Positions 1 to 11,987 of a stretch of DNA of 64,000 bases are shown piece after piece. A program made the position numbers and the translations under genes. How positions within the stretch are numbered: position 1 is the first letter of the stretch; every line of letters starts with the position of its first letter. The notes beneath the pieces are model-generated. The model did not search any database and was not told where the DNA came from. It saw nothing but the letters and a program-made list of their open reading frames with translations. This DNA comes from Protopterus annectens (lineage: Eukaryota > Chordata > Ceratodontiformes > Protopteridae). Location of the stretch: the NCBI RefSeq assembly GCF_019279795.1, contig NC_056737.1, positions 1,197,694,187 through 1,197,758,186 of the forward strand, in the 5' to 3' direction.

Positions 1-1840
1 CCATGTTGGTAATGACCAGGTCAGGAATATTGCTGCCCCTGGTGGTAGTGTGAATAAGTTTATTGAAGGCGTTGGAATTTATGAATTCCAGAAAACATTG
101 AGCAAAAGAGTTGGTACATGAGTAGTTTTCCCAGTTAATGGTGAGGTAGTTGAAATCACCCATTATTAGGGTGTTGGGTTGTACCCTAATACTTTCCAGG
201 GTATCAAGAAATGAGGAGTGGGAATCCTGGGGCATGGTGGGGGGTCTGTAACAAGCTACAATTTGGATTGTGGTCTTGCCCAGAGTTAGGTGCACCTGAA
301 TAATCTCGGAAGAATTATGCTGTGCAATTAGCCTGGAGGTGTGGATATCCTTAATGAATATGGACACGTCTCCACCTTTAGTGCTTTGTTCCAGGTTAGG
401 TGGCTGAAAGCCTGGTAATGCAGGGGTGCTCTCTGGAGCTTTGAACCAGGTCTTTGTCACTGCACAGATGTCGATGTTCTCCATTTTAAGGAGTGCCTTG
501 AGTGAGTGCATTTTGAGGTTTAGACTTCTAGCATTGAGTAGCATTACCCTCAGAGTTTGCTTGCTTGTACCTGTTATGGTGGTGAATTTGTCATGTCAAG
601 AGCCTTAGCCAGTATCTGGAATCCCAAGAACAACAGGTGCAGGCCATCTGTGGCAAAGCATCATGGTCTGTCGATCATGTCGTCCCAGGCAGACAAATGC
701 TGGATCCCGTTAGAATGACACCAGAAGCTTAGATAATTGTTGAAGTCAATCATTTTGTCCTTGTACTGTGGTATCATTCTGGGTAATGGCAGGATGCTAC
801 TCAGGGCTAGGGTCATACCTGCCTGGGCTACAAGATTGGAGAGCTCCTCCATGTCTCTTTTCATTTAGTCCAGGGAGGTACATCTCAGGTCATTCACACC
901 AACATGGACAATGACAGTGTCTTATTTGTACTTGTTGTGGAGTGACCTGAGTGCGTGCGTTATGTGGCGGATTCTGGCACCTGACAGGCAGTTGACAGTA
1001 ACTTTCTCCTTATTTAGCCTAGTGAGTGGAACATCAGTGTGCCTGACTATACAGTCACTTATGACTAGAGTGTTGGATTCGTTGTTATGTCTTATGGGCT
1101 GTGGTTGAGTGGCACACTGAGTTTATGAGCCATGTGTCATTTGGGTTGTGTTGGGGGGTGTAGTTTGCTTGTGTTTCTGCTTTGGAGGTCCCTGATGCTT
1201 GGACAGGTATTTATTGAGTGCCTCTGTGAATGTAGGTGCATGTTTTGTGTTTCTATGTGTGTGTTTTGGTGGTGTGCATTTTGAGGGACTATGTGATGAG
1301 TGTGGTATGGTGCAAGTGTTTACCTTCTCTTCTTGACTGTCTAGTCCAGTCTTGGGTGAAGAGACCTTTGCTTCCAGTTTGGCTATATAAGTAAATCTCT
1401 CACGGGTTGTAGTGTTGGGTGGTAGGAGGAGAGGGTTGTCTGTGCACATGAGGCAATTGCTGCATTGCCCCAAGATGCCCAGATTCATCAGGTAGACAGG
1501 AGAAATCACCGGGAGCTGACCCTTAGACATACCTGGATAGGTGCTTATTTATTAAGTACTAAAAACTGCTTTCCTCTAGACAAGTGTGGAAAGTTGAATG
1601 TTGTAGTAATTTGCAGCTTATTTAGTGCTTACAATGAATTCTGAACAAGTGCTGAATTCAAAGAAACAAATTTGAGTGCTGAAACTAGAAAACTGGCTAG
1701 TTCTGAGAAACAAAATTAAGCTACAAGGCTTCCCTTCAACACAGAAAGGCTTGGGGGCTCAGAAGCCTACAAACAGTCTAGACCACTTACAGGAAAGGCA
1801 GGAAACAAGCTTAAAATTTTTTTTTTTTTTTTTCTTTCCC
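1..1840 (-). mobile_element. CR1-type LINE, old copy (5' part: UTR, ORF1, start of ORF2), cut by window edge
   Basis: Read on the minus strand this has the order 5' UTR, ORF1, ORF2 endonuclease start. ORF1 begins near 1530 and shows the same N-terminus as the better copies (MSKGQL, then CSNC), but the second CxxC pair is lost. The esterase-like part of ORF1 (about 600-1120) is readable only in pieces, including a 67-residue stretch at 661-864. Positions 1-560 match the N-terminal endonuclease region of ORF2 in the copies at 4051-7422 and 36585-41180, but with many differences. The 5' limit is uncertain: weak similarity to the 5' UTR of the 36585-41180 copy reaches a T-tract near 1818-1835. 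The rest of ORF2 lies outside the window. It is visibly more decayed than the other long copies, so probably an older insertion or subfamily. Confidence 0.8.
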
Positions 1841-2944
1841 AGATACTCGCTTTGTACACAGCAGGAGTGCCTGAAATCAGAATATGATCTCACTGCACTC
1901 AGTTGAGTGAGCAAATGAGATGGGCCCAGAAGGAGTATCCAAACACAAATTTACAAGAGGGGCGGGCAGTTTCAAAGCCACCAAGATTAACACCAAAACA
2001 AAAACATGGAAGGTGGATGGGGAACTAACTGAAAAAACAGAGTCAAAACTTCCAGTTCAGTTAATATTCAATGCACCACAAATAAATCAATTAAAATGCT
2101 GTATTATTTGAAAAAAGTGCAGATAAAAGGTACTTTTGTACTATATCAGATTTCTTTTTCTTTCCCATGTCCATATTTCTTTTTTATACCTTTCAAAAAT
2201 CTTTAGATTTTTGTTCTTTATATTTTCACACTTCCTCAGTCGCTTCTTTTTCCAAAGGCCTAAGTTTTCTTGGTCTATCTAATTATTTCATAAATCTGCT
2301 GTAGAAGCTTCTGACAGTTATTCTTGTGCAAGTATTTTTATTCCTCTAATTTATCTCTTAATCTTTTTGTATGTCTTCTGTCTGGAAATTCTGGGTGTCT
2401 TGCATAACAGCAACAATACGTAATTTCTTTCTTATCCTCAGTAGTACACTCTATCATCTTTAGGACTCTTTTGGGGCTTATCAGTTTTTGTGAATTTTGT
2501 GCACTGCTACTTGTTTCTAGAACAGAGAGGCTATCCTCCCCCTGAGCTTGGTCTAGCCCCATTGTAGGAATGTTTCTTTGTCTTGAGGATTCTACACTGT
2601 CATTTTTCCATTCCCAGCACCAGTGCACCTGCCAGGATTGGGCACTTTGTTATCCTGGGTCTTGTGCACTCAGCTATCTTTTTTTTATTTTTAACCTATT
2701 TCTGAACATGGTATATGCTATATAAAATATGGTTTACATATCAGTGTCATCTTGGTGGGATTTTGTGAAAAAACAGCATCCACCTCATGAAAGTACTCAA
2801 CAAGACTCTAGAATGAATTCCATTCCAACAATACTTCTCTCCTTTTCTTGCTGATTTATCATCTCTCCATTCGGACCCCCACAGTATATGCAGTGTTATG
2901 TATGTCATGCAATGGCATACGCATTGACAGTGGCTCTAAAAGTA
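1841..2944. other. Flanking sequence, nothing recognised
   Basis: AT-rich sequence without a recognisable gene. A 96-codon open frame on minus at 2338-2628 ends in a charged tail (RRHTKRLRDKLEE) but resembles nothing I know and has no support beyond being open. Part of 1841-2110 could be further 5' UTR of the neighbouring CR1. Confidence 0.4.
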
Positions 2945-3238
2945 GCACACTCTCCTCTGATGGGATAGATTCCTGTCCCAGAGACCTACTATAGTCTAGA
3001 ACAAGCTACCCTTCTATGTCAAGCAAGGTTCCTCATTAACACTCTTCAAGAAAAATCTTGATGAGTGGATGGTAAATAGGAAATACACCTCGGGGATCAC
3101 TTCTGTGGCTCTGCTCGACAGGCGCACAGGAAATTAACGTTCTTGGGTGGCATAAGCCAGGGAACCTTGTTGGTTAGGCTTACTTAGGCCCTTGGGCTGA
3201 TAGCCTAGTAACTACCTATGACCCTATGAACCTATGAT
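2945..3238 (+). mobile_element. CR1-type LINE, 3' end fragment
   Basis: The stretch matches the last 60 or so codons of the CR1 ORF2 and its 3' UTR as seen at 41879-42342: the segment for LFKRNLD followed by W-M (cttcaagaaaaatcttgatg), then the UTR words taggcttacttaggccc and agcctagta, and the 8-bp tail (CCTATGAA)n, here in decayed form. It is 5'-truncated, as is usual for CR1 insertions, and more diverged than the copies inside the satellite. A SINE starts directly after the tail. Confidence 0.75.
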
Positions 3239-3239
3239 G

Positions 3240-3602
3240 TTTAAAGATCAGAAGGCTCTGGGTTCTACTCCCACCTCAGGTGCTTGGATTCATTTCCCCT
3301 TGCTTATATTGTAGTGTAATCTTAGGAGACATTGTTCCTCAATATCCCAGCCTTTCGATGAGACATTAAACTAATTTCTTTTCTGCTTGAGTCGGTGGTA
3401 GCTCAGGTAAATGTAAAAGATCTCAACCCACTTATCAGTTAGAGTAGGGGAATTTCCCTGGTGCCCTGGCCGAAATTTCCCTGGTCAGTACAAATTTCTC
3501 CTCAGGTTATCCATGAAAAGAGGCCAGAGGCCTAGTATGACTAGCTTAGGCAACAATGGATAAATAAATAAATAAATAAATAAATAAACATATAAACTAT
3601 CC
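3240..3602 (+). mobile_element. tRNA-derived SINE with a conserved central domain (V-SINE-like) and A-rich simple tail
   Basis: A box-B-like word (gggttctactcccacc, about 3259) marks the tRNA-related head; box A appears lost. The centre carries gatgagacattaaac and ctggtgccctggccgaaatt, which from memory resemble the conserved core found in V-SINE-type elements of fish and other vertebrates. The last part (about 3495-3560) matches, on the same strand, the reverse complement of the 300-bp inserts at 35829-36132 and 51568-51869, and it ends in (AAATA)n. I read it as head, core, LINE-derived tail and microsatellite end. Family naming is from memory and should be confirmed. Confidence 0.6.
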
Positions 3603-4050
3603 CCAGATTTATACTCTAATTCTTTTTTTTTCCCTTTCATCTCATTGACTAACTTCCTTAACTGTCTCTTCCTGGTATTGTAGACCATTTGTAATGAGCC
3701 CATTGTTACCCTTAACCTCCCTGTCTTGCTGAAACCCCAACTCCCCTACTAACTGGGTATGGTTAGATAAGGGTATCTCTTGCACTGTACCCGATTTTGT
3801 AGTTTCTCCACATTTTTTGGCACTAACATAAAGTGTTTTTTACTCCCTTGCTTGGATATGCTCCTCAAAGAGGTCACTCTTAGGGTGCCCCCATGTCTGT
3901 ACATTATGTGTTACTCCAGTTTACTATATTGTCCCTCTAATGTTTCATCCAGAACCAGATGGAAGTTTTCTTCTAAACCAAGCATTCAGTCAGGTATGGC
4001 ATCCTCTCCTGTTTTTTAGGAATTCTACAAAGAACTGTGGGCTATCTGAG
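3603..4050. other. Flanking sequence, nothing recognised
   Basis: Short AT-rich stretch between a SINE and the 3' end of a CR1 copy. No gene, repeat unit or structured element seen. Confidence 0.5.
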
Positions 4051-4129
4051 TTAAGGGCATATAGGTTAGGTTCATAGGTTCATACTAGGCTATCTGCCCG
4101 AGGGCATTTACAAGCCTAGCCCATCGTTT

Positions 4130-6972
4130 TGTGGCTTACGCCACCCCTTTAGTATGGGGAACTATACCCATTATTTTGCTGTGCCTCTGTCGAGCAGTGA
4201 CATTGAGGTAATCCCTGGGGTATATCTGCGATCTCCCATCCATTGGTCAAGATTTCTCTTGAACAAGGCCAGCGAGGTGCTCTGCCTCACATATACCGGG
4301 ATTTTGTTCCACAGCATAGGGAGTCTTTGGGTGATAAATCTATCCCTCCAGCACGTCCTATTAATAGCCGTGTCGAGGTTTAAGTCTCCGCCCTTGTGGC
4401 TCTGATGGATCTAGATTTTTGAGGTGAAGCATATTCATCAAATCTGGGTTTGACATGGCCTTGTATGTTAGGCAAAGGTCACCTCTGAGCAAGCGTGTTG
4501 ACTGAATAGAGCTGGAGTTCTTTCAGTCGGGCAGCATAGGACAGATTTTTGAGACCCTTTATCCTTTTGGTGAGGAACTTTGTGGCCTCTCCAGCTGCTG
4601 CAAGTGTCGGGTCAGATACATTCCGAATGGGGCATTGTACTCAATCATTGGTCTGATGAGTGATGAGTAAAGGGAGACCATGACCTCCCTTGATCTAGAT
4701 GAGAATCCCTTCATGATAAGGTGGGCAATGTAGAAGGTCTTCCTAACTACTTTAGCTACATGGGTGTCGAATGATAGACTACTATCAACCTGGGTCCCCA
4801 GGTCCCTGATAACTTCTTCTGTGCACAGTGGATTGCCACCTATTTGGTAGCTAGGGGTAACCTTGTTTTTCCCGAAGGGTATGACTATGCATTTTTTGGC
4901 ATTTAACTTTAGGCCATGGCTCTGGCACCAGTTATCCATTTCTGTGAGACCCTTCTGAAGGATATCTGTGTCAGATGTGTTTTCTACTATGGCCCAGTTT
5001 GCAGTCATCTGCAAACTTTGTCAGCCATAACCCTCCTGTGTTTGCTTGCACTTCGGAAAAGTAGATGCCAAACAAGAGTGGGCCCAGGACTGAGCCCTGT
5101 GGGACACCACTTGTGACAGGCTTTGAGTCTGACATGGCGCCAGCAACTCTGACCCTGTGGGTTCTGTCACTCAGCCAGTTTGCAATCCATCTTGTGATGT
5201 ATGGGTTAACATTTAAGCTGATGAGTTTTTCAATGATACCCGAGTGGGGTATTGTATCGAAGGCCTTCGCCAGATCGAGGTAGGCTGTATGGACTGCCTT
5301 TCCCTCATCAATGGCTTTGGTGACTGTTTCGAAAAAGTCAACCAAGTTTAAAAGGCATGATCTGCCTTTGACAAAGCCAAACTGGGTTGGATCCAAAGTC
5401 TGCAAATTCCCTATGTCTTTATTTATGAGGTCCATTATGATCCTCTCCATGGCTTTGCAGATAAGGCTTGTCAAGCTAATGGGGCGGTAATTTCCAGGGT
5501 CGGTGGAGGCACCGCCTTTGTGAAGTGGGACCACAGTTGCAGTGCGCCACTCCCTGGGTACGTATCCAGAGGTAAGACTTTGATTAAACAGCTGTCCTAG
5601 CTGTGGGTTTAATTCATCATTGAGTTCATGGAGCACACAGCCGGGGACACCATCGGGTCCCATGGATGCTGTGTTTTTTGCTTTGGAGAGAGCAGTTCTC
5701 ACTTGGGCGTTGGAAATGTTTGGGGGGCTGCAATCGTTTGGTATAGATATCTCACCTTTTGGGGAGGGGGAGAAGTTTGCACTGAACCTGTCAGCCAGTA
5801 TGTTGGCAATGTCTGTAGGATCAGTAATCTTCACATCATTTTGAACTAGTTCTGAGCATATCTGGGAGTTTCCTCCCAGGTTTCTAACATAGCTAAAGAA
5901 GGCCTTATGATTGTCTTTTGAGTCTTTAGCTATTTTTCTCTCAAAATTTGCTTTGGATGATTTTATGAGAGCTCTTAGTTTTTTACTTGTAGTGATCAAG
6001 GGTGTCTTACCTTTTAAGGATTTTGCTCTATCTTGTAGTAGCTTCCTCCTTTTGTTGTAGAGTTTGTTTATGGCTGGGGTCCACCAGACTGGACGCTTGC
6101 CTTTGGTACAAAGAGTCTTTGTTTTTCTTGGGATTGCCTTATCCATGCAGTCCTGCAGGTGCTGGTAGAAGGCATTTGTAAGTGATTCAGCGGCTTGAGT
6201 ACTGTTTTCCGCCGGCTCGGGGGCCTTAAAGGAGACCACACTAGTCTTTAGAAGTGTGAAGTCGGCTTTCGAAAAGTTCTTTACTGTGGTCTTTTTTATT
6301 TCAGGTGGGGGTGGGATGAGGACCTCCAGCGAGATTAGTTTGTGATCTGATCTCACCAGTGAGGGGTATACTTCCGGTGTTGAACATTGTGCTCCCATGT
6401 TCATGATGATGAGATCAAGTATGTTGTCTCCTCTTGTGGGGATGGCGACTAGTTGCTCCATGGCATTTGAGTTTATGAATTCCAGGAACTTTTGGGCTAG
6501 GGTGTTTGGGCTTGAGTAGTGTCCCCAGTCTATATTAGGGTAATTGAAGTCACCTAGTATGATGGTGTTTGGTGATACATTTATCCCCTCTAGTGTTTTC
6601 AGGAAGGCCATGTGAGGTTCCTGAGTTTGTGAGGGTGGCCTGTAACATGCTACAATTTGCAGAGCAGTCTTGCCTATGGTTAATTGCACCTGGATGGTCT
6701 CCGATGCATCGTGCGTTGCCACCAGTCTTGAGGTGTGGGTGTCCTTGATGAATATGGATACCCCCCCTCCTTTCTTGGTATTGTCCAGATTTTGGGGCCG
6801 GAGCGCATGATATGAGGTAAAACCTGATAGTGCTGGGGTGCTCTCAGGAGCCTTTAATCAGGTTTCTGTCACAGCACAGCCATCGATGTTCTCCATACTG
6901 AGAAGGGCCTCAAGTGCGTGCATTTTGAGATTTAGACTTCTGGCATTGAGCAGCATTACCCTTAGTTTTTTT
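4130..6972 (-). pseudogene. CR1 ORF2 (endonuclease and reverse transcriptase), a few lesions
   Basis: ORF2 of CR1 nicks target DNA with an APE-type endonuclease and copies its RNA by target-primed reverse transcription. The longest open part, 4971-6722 (583 residues), carries the endonuclease motifs GDFNYPNIDW and SDHKLISLE and then the reverse transcriptase blocks GPDGVPG, GNYRPISLTSL, QFGFVKGRSC, YLDLAKAFDTIPH, SGVPQGSVLGPLLF and KFADDCKLG, so all catalytic aspartates of the polymerase are kept. Lesions: a tryptophan codon in the first endonuclease motif region (ETW) reads as stop near 6858; a small deletion just after the FADD block near 4990 shifts frame; a second shift lies near 4590. 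The homopolymer between endonuclease and polymerase, broken in two other copies, is in frame here. Confidence 0.85.
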
Positions 6973-6985
6973 CCTTTTTTGTGTT

Positions 6986-7422
6986 CTAGGGTGGTAGGTT
7001 TAGAATTTGAGCCTTGCCTAAAAAAGGCACTATGGGGGTGGCAAGAGCCTTTGCCAATATCTGGAATCCCATGGGTGACAGGTGCAAGCCATCCCTTGCG
7101 AAGCAGCGTGGCTTGTCCAGCATGTCATCCCAGGCAGACAGACACTGGATCCCCTTTGAATGACACCAGTGTTTAAGCCAATTGTTAAAGCTGATCATCT
7201 TATCTCTGTATTGTGGCATCATTCTTGGTGAAGGTAGGATACTGCTCAAGGTCAGGGTCATACCTGCCTGGGCTACATAATCAGAGAGCTCCTCAATGTC
7301 TCTTTTCATGTAGTCCAAGGAGGTACATCTCAGGTCATTTACACCAGCGTGGACAATGACTGAGTCATATTTGTACCTGCTGTTGAGAGACCTGAGTGCT
7401 TGCGTTATGTGGCGGAGTCTAG
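6986..7422 (-). pseudogene. CR1 ORF1, C-terminal esterase part only
   Basis: About the last 145 codons of ORF1 remain. The open part (6986-7318) starts at YMKRDIEELSDYVAQAGM and keeps the DGLHLSPMG block, the Asp-His pair of SGNH/GDSL hydrolases. The Gly-Asp-Ser block and the N-terminal cysteine pairs lie in the portion lost to 5' truncation. ORF1 ends about 30 bases before ORF2, as in the other copies. Confidence 0.8.
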
Positions 7423-8261
7423 CGTCTATATATCTATATATTCTATATATTTCTGTTTGCCAATGACTTCCTATTTATCTTTCTGTTCCATCTTACTCCA
7501 TGTCCCATCCCACGTATTTTCCATTCTATCTGTACTGATCTATGGAACATCAATATCACATCAATAACCCCCCCCCCCAGTTTTTCATAAGCAAAAATGC
7601 TATTGACTTGTTTAGATCTAAATGATACTGTTTCCTTTATTTTAATTTCATTTATTGCAGGCATATAGTCTGCCCTCCTTCCATTTGGACTGTCTGTATT
7701 ATTATCTTCCTTTGTATTTTGTGGGCATTGCCAAAGCTATTCCATCAAAAAATCACTTATTTTACTCTTCTCTGTCCTTTACCCTTCATTTTACTTGTTT
7801 AAATCATCCATACTGACCCACCCCCACATTTAAACTCCCCAGAGACGTCACCTGGGGTGTGCTTTGACTTTAGACTGAAGCACCTAACCCCAGACTGATT
7901 GCTCTGGTGTCTATAAAATGCTATAGAAGTGTGACGCCCTGATCAGAAGATGGTAGAATCCTCCACCACACACACAGCAAGGTGATTACCTTGAATGTCC
8001 ATATTGAAAGTACCTGTTTAATGCTCCTGGATATGAACTCAAGCCTTGATTGCAATAAGAACAGATCATTTACTTAGGGCAGTACTTCCTATACCATGCA
8101 TGCATCACATTATAAAAGGTCTACACTCTAGGAGATAGAGGAACCTAGTAAGGCACCTTGACATAAACCCTTCACCTGATATGCAAACAGTCACTTAATA
8201 TTAAGAACTTTTACAGTATCTGTCACATGGAGAAGACTTCCTGCAGTGAAGTCATCATCTG
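7423..8261. other. Flanking sequence with small AT repeats, no gene seen
   Basis: Starts with tatatctatata simple sequence at 7428-7452 and holds a C-tract at 7567-7578. No coding or structural signal recognised. Confidence 0.5.
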
Positions 8262-8284
8262 TAATAATAATAATAATAATAATG
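8262..8284. repeat. (AAT)n microsatellite
   Basis: About seven uninterrupted taa triplets. Confidence 0.9.
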
Positions 8285-8579
8285 TTATTGATTCTAACAA
8301 TATGGTTCATTCCCCTGTAGGAAAAAAAAATCATTCAGTACTGAGTGATCAAAACACAGCTGAGTTAAAGAACCTATCCTTCTAAACTGACATGAAAGTT
8401 TAAATTTTAACCAATAACTACACATTCTCATTTCGATGTGTTGCCTTCCCTGCATCCACTCTGTGGTCGGAGATCTGGGGTTGGGGGTAGCAGGGTTGCT
8501 GTCAACTACCATTTCTATCACTACTGGGTTTTCCTGGGATAACACCAGTTTACTAGACAACTGTTACAGCCAGTAATCT

Positions 8580-8830
8580 TATTTGTTTATTTATTTATTT
8601 ATTCATTCATTCATTCAATCATGTAGTTATTGCATTCGTTTTCCAGGATTCTCTGACTGAGCTATGCAAGACCCCATTTCAGTGGAGACCTGGGGAAAAA
8701 GTTCCATAAACATAAAACAGCACATCATTGTTAAGCTAGCATAATAAATACACAAAATATTTGGCAGTTAAAATATTTCAGAGTTACATACTAAAATACA
8801 AAAACAAACTCATCTTACATAATAAAAATA
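8580..8830 (-). mobile_element. (TTTA)n-tailed retroposon, decayed copy
   Basis: Begins on + with tttatttatttatttattcattcattc, followed by ccatttcagtggagacctgg and ggaaaaagttcc. This aligns in order with the 300-bp inserts at 35829-36132 and 51568-51869 (cattttcagtagaggctcgg, ggagaaaagctcc). The simple-repeat tail is at the left end, so the element points to the minus strand. The inner boundary is approximate. Confidence 0.55.
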
Positions 8831-8893
8831 TTATAATGAGTTAAAGATATTACAAGTCACCCTGTACATGTTAAAAGCAGTTTAATATTTAAG

Positions 8894-9049
8894 GGTTCCA
8901 AAGTAGTAACAATGGCACAGGTTCCACAGTAGTAACAATGTAATAGGTTCCACAGTAGTAACAGTGCCACAGGTTCCACACTAGTAACAATGTAACAGGT
9001 TCCACAGTAGTAGCAAATCCACAAGCTCCAAACTAGTAGCGCTTTGATC
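8894..9049. repeat. 26-bp tandem array, six units
   Basis: The word ggttccacagtagtaacaat recurs at 8894, 8920, 8946, 8972 and 8998, with a decayed unit at about 9024; the spacing is exactly 26 bases between the first five. Confidence 0.9.
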
Positions 9050-9116
9050 ATTATAGAGGTAGATGGGATAGATGCCTTTGTGGAGTAAGACATCTTGAAA
9101 GTTAGATAAAAGGAAA

Positions 9117-9286
9117 CAATGCAATTAGAGCACACTTTTCACAAGTAAAACAATGCAATTAGAGCACACTTTTCACAAGTAAAACAATGCAATTAGAGCA
9201 CACTTTTCACAAGTAAAACAATGCAATTAGAGCACACTTTTCACAAGTAAAACAATGCAATTAGAGCACACTTTTCACAAGTAAAG
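9117..9286. repeat. 34-bp tandem array, five identical units
   Basis: gcaattagagcacacttttc recurs at 9121, 9155, 9189, 9223 and 9257 with no mismatch visible, so this is a recent expansion. Confidence 0.95.
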
Positions 9287-9888
9287 GTAAGGAGCGAGGA
9301 ATAAGTAAGTAGAAATTGTAGATAGGATAGTAGTTACCATCCAGTAGGGACACAACGTTAGCATAATCTTGCATGGAGATATGCCTTAAAATCTATTTTC
9401 TTTAGTGGACTGGGTATGGTATTCTATATCTTGGCGATATAATTGGAGCAGATAGCATCCCCTAACGAGTTCTGGGATTTTGATTTTTGAACCAGGAAAT
9501 TACCTTTAGAACAGAGGTGTCTGCTAGTGCAGGTCTACTCTGTTATACTGACTCACCCAGTGAGCTCTTAAAAAAAAAGGAACAGCAACAAATTAAAGAA
9601 GATACTTTGGCTTGCTTTTACTGTAGAAATCAGATTGTTACTGTTGTACTAATCGGCTTAAATTAGCCAAATCCAAACCCTCTTCAGCTCTTCAACTAAA
9701 AAATGTGTATGAGGTCTCTGACAACTCTACTTCCAATAAGAGTGACATACAATTGGAGTCTGTATAGAGACTTTACCTGGGTGACTGCAGACAGTGAGGG
9801 CACCGAATATTGCCTTGGGCTGTTTTAACTGTATATGAACATTCTGTTAGGCAGCATACAGAGTTAGGTGGAAATGACCCCCACTCTC
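9287..9888. other. Flanking sequence, nothing recognised
   Basis: No open frame, repeat or structured element that I can support. Confidence 0.5.
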
Positions 9889-9995
9889 TCCATTTATTAT
9901 GTTCATATTAAATGTATGACTTCAGTCTCAGCTGAGGATTAGAACACACAACCCTCAGGCTCAGAAGTACACTCACTGTCAAGTATGTAGAGGAA
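9889..9995 (-). mobile_element. tRNA-derived SINE fragment
   Basis: On the minus strand the order is a box-A-like word (cttgacagtgagtgtactt) followed about 30 bases later by a box-B-like word (tgtgttctaatcctc). This is the internal pol III promoter layout of a tRNA-derived SINE; the body is too decayed to assign a family. Confidence 0.45.
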
Positions 9996-10067
9996 AAGCT
10001 GAACTGGTACAGAATCAAGTGTCATAGTTCAGAGACCAAGATCTCTAAGATTGTCAATAAATAAATA

Positions 10068-10577
10068 ATGAATACATTACAGAAAGGGAGCTTCCCAGAA
10101 TGCATCAGGGAAGTAGAATCAGGGGGATGGGATAACATAGATGTAATGACTTTTAAGACTTGGGGTACAGACTACTATTACTGTAGTCATCAAATTAGCA
10201 ATCAAGACACTTCAAAGGAATGGTCAGCAGATGCTCAGCAGGTAGCTGATAGTTGTTACACTGCACTGACCATTCATTATGCCCAAAACAAAGACAGGTA
10301 TTATTTTTCATACAATCCTGAGGGAATCATGTCATGTGGCTGCAGGCTTACACTATACAGACCAGCTGGTCAAATCCCTCCTAGTGAAATTGTCATCTCA
10401 TGGAATGGACATCCCATGGACAGAGCTGTGCAGGGATGTCACTTAAAGCAACTGCCCCATGAACATCAGCAGTGGCATGACAGACCTGTACACAGGTATG
10501 GACAGACAGGAAGACTAGAGCCATCAGAGGTCTGGAACCCAGAACTGACCCCAGCAATTAATTGTGGTATTTTGTGA
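10068..10577 (+). CDS. Unassigned 169-codon open frame
   Basis: I do not recognise this frame. It runs from an ATG at 10068 to a stop at 10575 and has a fairly protein-like composition (aromatic and charged residues mixed, eight cysteines, no low-complexity tracts), for instance EWSADAQQVADSCYTAL and DRYYFSYNPEGIMSCGCRL. It is not part of any repeat seen in the window. The start lies in a poor context directly after an ataaataa run. It could be a chance frame, a decayed exon or part of an unlisted transposon. No splice sites or partner exons were found that would strengthen it. Confidence 0.2.
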   Translation: MNTLQKGSFPECIREVESGGWDNIDVMTFKTWGTDYYYCSHQISNQDTSKEWSADAQQVADSCYTALTIHYAQNKDRYYFSYNPEGIMSCGCRLTLYRPAGQIPPSEIVISWNGHPMDRAVQGCHLKQLPHEHQQWHDRPVHRYGQTGRLEPSEVWNPELTPAINCGIL

Positions 10578-11987
10578 GTATATACTCACATGGGATATGT
10601 ACGTCATAGCTTTATTATGTGAGGAAAGATGTGTTTAGGGTGGTGTGACTGTGTTTATAATAGGAGAGTCACATAACTGCATGTTGAAAGCCTTACAAAA
10701 AGTTGTAAAATGATTCAGCAATAGCTGCATTCTGTTTGCATGCAGGTTCCAGTTGTTATTGACAAGTAGGACCCACCAGCGGCCACAGTTTGTATCAATC
10801 TAGTATTGGCAGGTTTACTATTAGTGGGTAAGGCTGTGATAAGACGTCTGGAAACCAGTCTTGACACAGGAAAGGAGGAAAGGATATTACTCTGATCAGT
10901 GAGAGAGATTACTGAGTTATAGCGATGTAGAAAAGCTGCTCGGAGTTCCTGTGCTCCAAATGTGGTTCTGAATCTCCTGGTCCTCATATAATGTAGTCAC
11001 CACGTATAGCAATCTGGCTAGTTATTGCTTAGAAGTCTGTCGATGATATTGAAGACTGTTTTTAAGGTAAACCATTTCAGTACCTCCACTGTGGAGCAGT
11101 GACTGGATTTTAACTCAAAACCAACAGATAACTTGGTACACCCTTAACTGCATCGGTCTAATTCTGTCAGTCCTACTCTGAGCAGGACTGTGAGAAACTC
11201 TCCTCTGTAAGTTAACTGGAGAACAGGTTTCATCCAGCCGAAATGGGTACCGTAAGTCTCATTTTTGATGATTGTTATGATTTGTACTGCTGCAACATAT
11301 TTAAATGCTGTGAATGGCATATTTCCTCTTCTGTATCTGTCTTGTTGCCAGGCTGGCAAAGGATGGCAGACTGGGTTGGGCAGATCATTTTCCAATCCTT
11401 GTGACCATCAGGCCTCCACCCCACCTCCTCTAGTGTCCCATTCATTCTCTCAAGGTCGATGGACAAGTGACAGGAAAGGTGCAGTCCTTTTCTGGCAACT
11501 GGACACTTTCTTCTTTAATGCTTACATTTCTACAGTGGACATAGCTGATGAGGTACAAGGATTTCACACACAATGGGCATTTTCTGAGGGATTGACATAC
11601 CCCCTTTTGTGAGTGGTATCCTCTCAGTCAGCACTGACACCTTTGAAACAAGTACCTCTACTGATCAGAGGTACATTTTGAGTATTCTAAGTAGTGATTG
11701 TACCTCAAATATGCACCCCAAAATTACCCTAGAAATAGGCAGAGCAGGAAAGGATATTACACTGATTCTGTTGCCTCAGCACTTCTCTCTTTCTCTCTAT
11801 CTGTATCTCCCCAGCTACCTCTTCCAGTGTCCAAACAACAAATTGAACCTGAGACGTATGGGGTGCAGTCAGAGCTTTACCTTCTGTACCACAGACATGG
11901 CTAATCAGCATAACTTTTGTCAGCATGCAGCAGCCTTCTGTTTTGGTAATGTAAGCTTTGCTGAAATAGGATGATTTTTAGCAGAAC
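10578..11987. other. Flanking sequence with short open frames only
   Basis: Several frames of 60-120 codons overlap on both strands (for example 11265-11612 + and 11609-11974 +). None resembles a family I know and they overlap each other, so I treat them as chance. Confidence 0.4.

Larger units (their letters stand above)
4051..7422 (-). mobile_element. CR1-type LINE, long 5'-truncated copy
   Basis: The 3' end at 4051-4080 is the 8-bp tail read as ataggtt..aggttcatagg on +. Going along the minus strand are the 3' UTR, ORF2 (stop side near 4140, start near 6970), a gap of about 30 bases and the C-terminal half of ORF1 to 7422, where the element stops inside the esterase domain at gtggcggagtctagcg and unrelated AT-repeat sequence begins. 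Long stretches are nearly identical to the copy at 36585-41180, so the two belong to one recently active subfamily. No target-site duplication could be identified. Confidence 0.9.
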
